This document shows positions 55,924-64,000 of a stretch of DNA of 64,000 bases, in pieces. The stretch lies in NCBI GenBank assembly GCA_021432605.1, contig MU271149.1:2294001-2358000 (forward strand). Direction: 5' to 3'. This DNA is from Coniochaeta sp. PMI_546 (Eukaryota > Ascomycota > Sordariomycetes > Coniochaetales > Coniochaetaceae). Below the pieces are notes generated by a model. That model saw only the letters and a list, made by a program, of their open reading frames with translations. It did no database searches and was not told where the DNA came from. Within the stretch, counting starts at the first letter, position 1; each line of letters starts with the position of its first letter. Made by a program: the position numbers and the translations under genes.

Positions 55924-57933
55924 CTACTTGTACATCGGCGAAGGCGTGTGAGCGTATCGCTCGGCTTCCTGGTACCGTCCCGGGAACTCCCCGCTGACAT
56001 CTGCCATGACCTGGATGGCGATGTGTCGCGACTGCTCATTAAATTCCCCCAGTCAGTAGATGTCTATATCGCCAACAGCTGGGAGCTAACTTACCATGAC
56101 CCGATTGAAATAGCCGCTGATGCCGCCAAAGTACAAGTGAGGATGGCCCGAGTACGTTCCGTACCCGACAAGCTCGCCTTCGTCATCGACGCCGGCAAGA
56201 CTGACGTTCTCGATCGCCGCCGCGGACTTGGCGTCGAGGAACCCGGTCTCGGCCCATTTCTCGTTGAGATCCACGGTCTCGTACCCGGTGGCGAAGACCA
56301 CACCGCCAGCCTCGATGACCCTGTCCGCGCCCGTGTCCCTGTCTCTGACCACCAGCCCGTCCTCGGCGAAACCCCTGGCCTCGCCCCGCTGGATCTTGAT
56401 CCTGTCGTCCAGCACCAGCTGGAACGTCCTGGGCTGGTCGCTGTAGAAGCCCCGGCCCTTCTGCTCGTAGGCATTGGTGATCATGCAAGGGTGGCGGTCC
56501 TGCATGTATCCCTTGGCCTCCAGCTTCTTGGACAATTCCTCCCGCGACTGCATGACGGCGGCGAAGCCGTGCCGGGCCATGTCGCGCAGCACGCCCAGCG
56601 GCATGCCGAACTCGAGGAAGTCGGCTGTGTCGACGGGGATCTGGCCCTGGTATCGTCCGAAGAGGATCGGCTCAGCGGTTTCGTAGTCGAGGAGGGTGGT
56701 GGGGCTCCGCTGGAGGAGCGTCACGCTCTTGGCGCCGTTGACGGCCAGGTTGTGGGCTACGTCGTGGCCCGAGCTGCCCGAGCCGACGACTACGACGTCC
56801 AGGCCCTTGTATGGCTCGGCGGTGCGGTATTCGACTGTGTGTTGGACGTGGCCCTTGAACAGGTGCCGGTTCTCTAGCTTGGGCCACTTGGGTGCGTCGG
56901 TTGGGAAGACCCAGCCGGTCGAGAGGACGATGTTCTTGGCGTGATACGTCTTTTCTTCCCCGGTCTTGGTGTCTCTGGCTGTGACGTGCCACACTTTTGC
57001 ATTCTCGTCCCATTCGTTCCGAATTACCTTTATGCCGGCAAAAACGGGGAGTTTGAGAGTCTCAACGGCGCTTCTGTAGTACCTCTGCAAACCGGGGCCG
57101 TCGAGTATGTCGTCGTATCCTTCAGCTGGAAAGGGGAAGTAAGGCAGCTGCATGACCGCTTTTGGGTTGTGAGTCATCAGGTTCTCGTATCGACCCTGGC
57201 TCCACTGGTAGCCAACTTCTGGCTCCGTTGTGAAGCACACTGCCTTGGCGCCGATGGCCTCGAGCATGACGGCGTTGGTGAGACCGCTGGTGCTGCCACC
57301 GACGACAACAGCGTCTAGGGTGCTGTCGATGTGTGGAAGGCCTTGAGCCTTGTATCGGCCCCGTAAGTTCTCGTCGACACCCAAGGAAGGCTGACGGGGC
57401 AGTGCCTTGAACGGATGTTGATCAAGCGACTGGATAGCGGTGCTCAGAACCCAGACCTTCCACGTGCCATCCACGGGGATCAGCTTGGCCAGTCCGACGC
57501 TCTGGGCGTCCGGGTTCTTGGTCTTGAAGGTGAACGGGACGTCGAGACTCGCCATGGTAGGCGCCAGGCGCACGAACTCGGGCTCGAGAGCTATCCACTG
57601 GTTGTCTTTGGTTGTGAGAGCGAAGTCCGATGGCTGTTTTGTGAGTGCAAGTGTCTTCCACGCTTGCACGATTGCGTCCTTCCCACTCAAGGTCCGCCTG
57701 TCGAACGTGAGAGCTAGGGAATCCCTCCAGAACGGGTCCTCGCTGAAGAGCTTAGAGAACTCATGCCAGTTTCCAGCTTTGACGGAATTGCTGAAGCGGT
57801 TAAGAAAGGCTTCGGCTTCCTTCTTGGGGTCGAGTTGGTCTTCCCCATCAAAGCCAGAAACTTGGGGGATGGCTGATGGTAAATCGGCGACACGGGTGCG
57901 AGTCCGTGGCTTCACAGCAGTTGCCACAGCCAT
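55924..57933 (-). CDS. NTF2-like/flavin-containing monooxygenase fusion
   Basis: Two exons, 56095-57933 and 55924-56031, with a 63-base intron (GTAAGT...GAGCAG); 648 residues, ending SPMYK. Residues about 45-180 form an NTF2/SnoaL-like domain (AEAFLNRFSNSVKAGNWHEFSKLF...DPFWRDSLALT). A two-Rossmann flavin monooxygenase module follows. The FAD-binding strand reads VVVGGSTSGL, where FMOs usually have GxGxSGL. Then comes the class B signature FKGHVQHTVEY (FxGxxxHxxxY), the NADPH strand VVVVGSGSSGHDVA, and ATGYETVDLN near the end. It would oxygenate a soft nucleophile or ketone using NADPH and O2. The NTF2-like fusion is common in fungal members. Substrate unknown. Confidence 0.88.
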
Positions 57934-58923
57934 GCTTGATGTTGGAGGGTGTGTTGGATGTGCTCGGTCTTCTAAGTTATAAGTCGACTTGGATGGGTAG
58001 AGAGTAATGAAGTTGTCTGAGCAGCTTTCATAGAGCTCTGCGAGCCAGGTATATATAGGCTCGTGCAGTGTACATTGTTATATAGCATTTCACTCTCGTA
58101 ACGTCTCATTCATGACACCCCAGCTTTCCATATGCCACAATGTCCGCGGATCTTCGGCCTTCACCATCACAGCAGCGACCAATAGGCCAGCGATTGTGAC
58201 CATCGAACGATCCATATCTGGACGAAAGACTCGTATGCTTCGCCGCCACGCGTTTGTGTGAGAACTTAACTCCATGTCACATCCGCGGCCGACAAATTAT
58301 AGTAAGAACTAGTCTAAAGCGGTGTAAGCAGATGGATACGGTCCTGCGGTCCCTTACTTATTGGTGCGACGTTATTTCGGATCCTGCAGGATTGACTTAG
58401 CAGTTGCCGCGCATCGTACAATCCTTTCGGGAGCGCTAATCTAGTCGTGAGATGTAACCCCCTTGCCCGATCGGGCCTTGCAGACGAAGAGCCGGCATAT
58501 CGAATGTCAGCCGGGTATGCGTACCACGTAAACGTCGATGCATCAGGGGCCATTCGCCAACCAGGCGCTAGTATTATTACCGACATAACCAGGGTGCACA
58601 CTGTATAAGGTATCTATAAGCCTACAACTCGACATATCTCCGTACGTCTTGATGCCTGCGGCAAGGCCGGCGGCGGACTGAACGCTCAACTATCACACCT
58701 TCACAGTACGCACTTGTCTGATGAAGACAGGTCATCTCCCAGGAATCACGACATTCTCTTTACACACGTTTTGATTATAAATCTAGCTCTGATAAGCTAG
58801 AGGTATCATTGGTACGCTTACAAACAAAATATATGTCAAGGGCCCGAAGCCCTCGACTTATGACCACTCCTGCGCCCCCGAGCGCTCATCCAACTACACA
58901 AGTGCAAGTCTAAGACGAACACT
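57934..58923. other. Intergenic, nothing seen
   Basis: Upstream region of the monooxygenase and 3' flank of the reductase. No gene, RNA or repeat recognised. Confidence 0.5.
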
Positions 58924-60043
58924 TCAGGCGTCGCGGATCTTCAGCACCGCCTTACCAAAGTTCTTGCCCTCGAAAATGCCCACCAGACCTTCGGCGGCCT
59001 TGTCGATGCCCTCTGTCACGTGGAGCTTGGCCTTGACGCTGCCTTCGGCCAACCACTTCTGCAGCTTCTCCTGGTGCTCCTTCGCGTAGGCCGGACCAAA
59101 CTCCTTGTCGCTGACGATAAATCCCTCGATGACTAGGCGCTTGGTAATGATGTAGAACAGGTTGGTCACTCCATACCGCTCCTCCGGCTTCTGGTTGTAT
59201 CCCGAGATCTGAACACAAATTTATGTTAACGGCAGGCGAATAACTACACCAGTTTCCTGTAGGGAATTGAGGACTTACCATTCCGCATGCGGCGATCCTT
59301 CCGTGCTGGTTCATCACCTCGAGCACAGCCTCGAGCTGCTCGCCTCCGACATTCTCGAAATAGATGTCGATGCCGTTGGGTGCTAACCTCTTGAGAGCGT
59401 CGAGTGGCTTCTCCTTCTTGTAGTTGAAGCCGCCGTCGAACCCGAGCTCGTTGACGATGAAGTCGAGCTTGTCGTCCGAGCCGACGGACCCGATCACCCT
59501 CAGCCCCTCCCGCTTCGCGACCTGGCCCACGACCTGGCCGACGGCGCCGGCGGCCGAGCTGATGAAGATGGTCTCGCCCTTCTTGGGCTTGCCGATCTTG
59601 TGCAGGCCGGAGTAGGCCGTCAGGCCGGGCATGCCGAGGGGGCCGATGAAGTAGGCGAGGTCGAGGTTGTGCGGGTTGTTGATCTTGCGGATGCCGGGCA
59701 TCATCTCCTTGGTCACGCGGGCGTACTCGGCGATGGGGAGGTAGCCCAGCACGGTCTCGCCCTCCTTGAAGTCGGGCGAGTCCGACTTGAGCACCTTGGA
59801 GACGGTGTCGTTTGTGATGGGCTGGTCGAGCTCGAAGGCGGGCGAGTACGACTTGACCTTGGAGTCGCGCATCTTGCCGCGCAGATAGGGGTCGAAGGAT
59901 GCGTACAGGATCTGTACGACCAGGCCGCCGCTTGGAGGGGCTGCATCGAGGTCGATGGGCCGGTCTTCGACGGTCAGATGCTCGCCCGCCACCGGGAAGC
60001 CGGTGGGGACCTTCTTGAAGATGAGGGTCTTATTTTGTGTCAT
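58924..60043 (-). CDS. NADP-dependent alkenal/one oxidoreductase (PTGR/LTB4DH type MDR)
   Basis: Two exons, 59279-60043 and 58924-59208, with a 70-base intron (GTAAGT...GTTCAG); 349 residues, the usual length. Medium-chain dehydrogenase/reductase without zinc ligands. It has the substrate-side motif SFDPYLRGKMRDSKSY-like (YASFDPYLRGKM), IGPLGMPGLTAYSGL, the nucleotide-binding SSAAGAVGQVVGQVAK, VIGSVGSDDKLDF, and FENVGGEQLEAVLE, all typical of the leukotriene B4 dehydrogenase/prostaglandin reductase family. It reduces the C=C bond of alpha,beta-unsaturated aldehydes and ketones with NADPH. It lies in tandem with the monooxygenase but 1 kb away, so co-regulation is possible, not shown. Confidence 0.92.
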
Positions 60044-62133
60044 GGTTGTGAAGTGTGAAGGGTGATATGTGTTGTGAAGTGTTATGGTGGTTGGAGGTGG
60101 TGAGGTGTTCCTTCAGTGGTAGGTACTTTGGTGTCTACTACGAGGTACAGACTGGGGTAAGTGTTTGTTACAATCAATGTCGAGGTGAATTGGTTTCGAT
60201 CTTGAAATGATGTATACTAATTCAGACCAGTGCTTCTCGACCTTTATATCACGGACAGGAAATCTACCTAGAATATAACGTATTTGATTGCTACCATATC
60301 CACCTTGGGATTATGTCAAGTCGCCATGATTCCATCTGAGGAATCTTGTCGAAGCCTCGGCATCCGCGCTGCGACCCACGATTTGCGTGCAGACTTTTTG
60401 CGACTTTGCCTCGCATGATGACGAGACCTTGTTATGCTCACCAAGCAACACAACCAAAAATTTTGGAGCTCCCCTGCCCGGGAGTTTAAACCCGCGGCAC
60501 TTCCAGGTTGTTTGGAGGTACTTTGGAGCATTCCATCTTCTTTCCGTATCCGAGTCGGGCTCAGTTATTGGCTGGCGCAAGGAATCAGGAGATCGGTTAT
60601 TGCAAGACGTCATGCAAGACTGCCAATCACAGAGTACACAGTCCATAGTACACGTGGACTAGTAGCAGGTACCTCTAACGGGAGCTAAGAGAAGCCACTA
60701 TGCCGCAAAAAGGCTAGCACGCCCACGACTCGCTACCCCCGAATGGTGGAAAGAAAAAGAACGAACAAACGTGCCGTCTCAACTGACTCGGCCGAGGTAA
60801 ACAGCAATTGGATTAGAAATGCAGTTTCATCTTTCTTATCCTTTATCGATTATTAAGATCAATCGAGAGGGGGTGAGGGTAGACGATAGTGATACTGTGC
60901 GTCAAAGCTGTCTCTTCCCTCCCTGAGGCGTAGTACTCTGTGCCACCTGAACAGCTCAGAGGCAAGATCGTTGTCGAAAGGTCCTGAATGCTCTGCAATA
61001 GGTGTATGCTAGAGAATAGATCAAATATACCTAGGCAAGTTCACGGATGTCCGCTTTGGGCTCTTCTGTACGAAATAGGAGCCGTACTGCCGTCGCGCAA
61101 TGTTCGACGAAGACAGGGCCACGATGCGAGTCACGATTGCACGGTTCTGGCTATAAGTGCTAGAGTTGATCATGTACCACCGCTCATTTATGTATTACAG
61201 GGACTCGAGGCACGATGAAGACAGCCCTCGAGGCGGCCCTCATCGCGCTCATATCAGTCATATGGGTGTGACTGGAATCCACCATGCACTAAGTGTAAGT
61301 CTAGACTGGATAGGAGGATAAAATGTCATGTTTCACAGATTAGTTCCTCCAGGAAACGAAGAACAACAAGACTATAACGCAGGCAGCGAGGCAAATGCTG
61401 CCGAATAACTGGATTCCAAGGTACGGCACGGCATTATTCGGCATAGCCTCGCTCAGTGAAGCCAACATCGACTTTCAGACCCATGGTCGTCTCTAGCAAT
61501 GTTCATCATAATTCATAGATATCGGCATTAGGACAAGAATACCTTAGATGGGGGAAACTTTATCTAACCAGAAAGCGTAAGGATACCAATAGGATGCCAA
61601 TAACGCTGCGTATGAGAATCCAGCAGGAGGCCAGTCCAGTTGTGTTTGCCAAGGTCTAGATGAGCATAGCTGATAGCATCTCGACTCTTGACTTGGATGT
61701 GGCATCAGTAGCGGCTTGGTACTCAGGTCCGGACAGTTTTACTGGAGAACAAATGGACATCATGTTGCCTTGCGCTAACATTTGTCGAGCCGCATGCATA
61801 TTGAATAAGGTATATATCCCAGTACACTTGACGGGGAAATTTGACCTCACACAAAGCCATATCTCGACCGGGAGCTGAGCGGTCGTCGCTTTACAGCAGA
61901 GTTGGGCGGAGTGGCCGCCGGAGACAGGCCGAAACGCCAATCGATTAGTCGCTGATTTGACGTGGCATTTTGTTCTAGCATGTTAGCTTGCTTCCGTGCT
62001 CTCAATACCCTCTGACCCATTCTCTCATCGCGCACCCAACATTTCTCCAGCCTCACCTCGTAGAGCAGAACTCGTCGTTCACTCTCTCTCTTTTACCACC
62101 TTGCTCCTTCGTTACCATCATCCCCCAAACTCG
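60044..62133. other. 2-kb intergenic stretch, nothing recognised
   Basis: Holds the reductase promoter on the left and the leader of the kinase remnant on the right (pyrimidine-rich from about 62000). Short frames have no domain. Confidence 0.5.
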
Positions 62134-62964
62134 ATGGATCGATCCGACACTGGCAGGAAACCCCCACTCGTAACGTCTCTCCAAGACCTGACAATCATCG
62201 AAGCCTGGGACGAAGAGACAGACAAACCCAAATACGTCACTTTCTACCACGTCACATTCGACGAAGAGCTTTACTTTGGCCAGCTGTCCAAGAACAAGAG
62301 GGACATAACTCTCGCCGAACACAACTCGGCCCTAGAGTACATTCCAGACGAGGAGATCTATCCAGAGGTTCCGAAAGATGTCACGTTGACGATTGCATCT
62401 GATAGCTTAGATGGGGCCTCGGTGTTTATCAAGAGGCCCGGGCTAAGCTGCTACGAGACCATGAAAAATTCCCAATCCATTCCCAAGGCAATCCTGGAAG
62501 AGACCTTAATCATGGAGCAGGTGTCCAAAACACACCACCCCAACATCATTGGATACTTTGGGTGCCGCGTGAGACGTGGCCGTATCACGGCACGGGTGGA
62601 TGGTATGAGGAGCTGTTCTTCACATCCGAGAAGAAACATGACGAATATTCTCTTGGGAAACTACAAGAGTGGTTGCAAGCGCCAATGTGACAGTCGAAGC
62701 CATAACACGGTGCGAGCTATGCAGCTATTGGGCATAATTTTGCTGGATTTTAGGGCACATCGTAGTCGACAAAATCAATGCCATCCCCCTTATTCACCCT
62801 TTGTAGTGTCCACGCAGCTCGCACCCTTTATATCGTGTGACACCAAGTTCATCGCTAGCTGTACCCTTCCTAACCAAAGGTTAGGCCACTGCTCGTCTGG
62901 CTATGGAGATGATACCTGCTTCGTAGTCTTGGGGATACAAACCCCTATAACCACAGAATTCTAG
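62134..62964 (+). pseudogene. Protein-kinase-like gene missing its catalytic core
   Basis: From the ATG at 62134 the first 150 residues match the N-terminal part of a fungal kinase-like family: DGASVFIKRPGLSCYE (with the VAIK-type lysine as FIKR), AILEETLIMEQVSKTHHPNIIGYFGCRVRRGRIT. Directly afterwards, where the hinge, catalytic loop and DFG segment should follow, homology stops. In another frame the sequence reads WYEELFFTSEKKHDEYSLGKLQEWLQAPM and a stop at about 62690, which resembles the conserved C-terminal tail of the same family (EK+HDE...L.K+..WL). About 150 residues of the core therefore seem deleted, joining head to tail out of frame. The remaining frame to 62964 looks non-coding. 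Non-functional as a kinase. Confidence 0.6.
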
Positions 62965-64000
62965 GTGAGGCAATAACAGAGCAGTTCTCGACACTAGTAT
63001 GGATACGTCCTTGCTGAGGCACTAACATACTTGTGTTTCCCATGTGTTTCCCATCTCCATAACAATGTTTGGGGGGTAGACTTTCCCTTTCGTGGCTGAG
63101 AATCGCATGACTTTTGGTCACAAGTACAGCGGATGAGAGCGTGACAGGCAGAGAAATACGTCGATCTATTCAAACCGACAGATAGATGGCGGAAGGAACA
63201 TCATTCATGGTCCTGAACAGGCTCGTAGCCACACTGAACGCCATGGGCCAACTCACGAGGTAATTATCTGAGCGAATCGCGGCTAACCTGGCATGGGGTC
63301 CGGTGCAATTTATCTGGGCTAACGTTCTTGTTCTAAATCAATCGTATAACCGCAAATTGAATGCGAATGTCTATGTCGCTTAGCCCGAGGCTTGCCATCT
63401 ATGTACATAACTCATTGTTTGCTCGTCAACTCCCTTGCAAGTCAAACCATGCTGAACTATAGAGGGACGTGTAATTACCCAATGCTAACCATGTGTACCT
63501 CACCGTGACATGACATGATCATATGGATATGGTGCAACTTCGGCGTGGCATGAGGGACGCCCCTTACCAAGCCAGTCAGATGCCGGGTCTGGCCTCCCCG
63601 TCACAAACGCCTAACCTATGTTGCATCTCTAATGACAGCTGTCACGGCCTCTCGGTCTCCTCCCGACAATGCTTCAACAATGCGAGACTTCGTTCAAATG
63701 GTCCTGAACGTCTCTGGTCCACAGTCGTGGGAATAGTAAGGGGCGCGTATATTCCCTGCCAATCCGCCTCGTCATTGAACTCGGCAAATTGCGAGCACCC
63801 TGTATGGTTTGTAGCGCCCATTAGCTCGCTTGCTTCTCGGCAAACAAGCTGAAAAAGTTCTGAGTCGATGATCCGACTCCCTCGTTCCAGTCCTGCTCCT
63901 GTTACGTGAATTATCGTCGTTCCTGTCGAGCAGACCTCGTATGACCGTCTTTTCTCCAGCTTGACAGCAATTGGAATCTTGTCGTACAAGAAAAGTCCTC
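62965..64000. other. Right-end intergenic, nothing recognised
   Basis: Two overlapping frames on opposite strands at 63523-63989, neither with a domain. No RNA gene or repeat recognised. Confidence 0.45.

Noticed and set aside
55948-56877. 309-codon plus-strand frame
   Set aside because: Antisense to the flavin monooxygenase, whose motifs are unmistakable on the minus strand.
1-64000. CRISPR arrays, operons, ribosomal RNA genes
   Set aside because: None present; the window is eukaryotic nuclear DNA with spliceosomal introns.

Overview
This window is nuclear DNA of a filamentous ascomycete (Pezizomycotina, most likely a Sordariomycete). The grounds are short GT-AG introns of about 45-85 bases, intact reading frames once these are removed, fungal-only families (Cet1-type mRNA triphosphatase, DUF7924-like protein, Zn2Cys6 regulator, LysM protein, a Fot1/pogo transposon), and intergenic islands built from GGTACC/TACCTAAGG words. 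I placed introns by eye from splice signals and checked that the spliced length divides by three. No RNA evidence was available.

Layout. 0.5-3.7 kb: an NMA111-type (HtrA-like) serine protease. 4.85-5.9 kb: a six-finger C2H2 protein (minus). 6-9 kb: no convincing gene. 9.1-11.8 kb: a protein with a C-terminal Zn2Cys6 cluster. 12.3-21.7 kb is accessory in character: a small Cys-rich gene or remnant, a secreted protein with a CNF1-like Cys/His deamidase signature, an ankyrin protein, an AT-rich island, a short inverted-repeat element, and a ten-exon secreted SGNH-hydrolase/FG-GAP protein of 1304 residues. 22.6-24.5 kb: a complete Fot1/pogo transposon with near-identical terminal repeats. 25-26.5 kb: an HD-domain phosphohydrolase fused to an adenylate kinase, apparently damaged. 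27.6-29.3 kb: a tannase/feruloyl-esterase homologue. 30.3-33.6 kb: a divergent pair, DUF7924-like protein and a CK1-type kinase. 35.5-38.9 kb: a large protein with many zinc-binding motifs.

From 40 to 52 kb the window is core housekeeping: sulfite oxidase, proteasome subunit Rpn2, and the mRNA-capping triphosphatase (Cet1 type). From 52.6 to 62.9 kb it becomes accessory again: a secreted beta-propeller protein, a LysM protein, an NTF2-like/flavin monooxygenase fusion, an NADP-dependent alkenal/one reductase, and a kinase remnant that has lost its catalytic core.

How the genes relate: the housekeeping genes act independently of each other. The secreted genes at 12-22, 27-29 and 52-55 kb fit substrate degradation or interaction with a host or competitor (inference). 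The monooxygenase and the reductase lie in tandem on the minus strand and may share substrates, but nothing in the sequence proves this. The strongest candidates for something new are the CNF1-like secreted protein, the HD/adenylate-kinase fusion, and the SGNH protein whose introns fall in its calcium-loop repeats.
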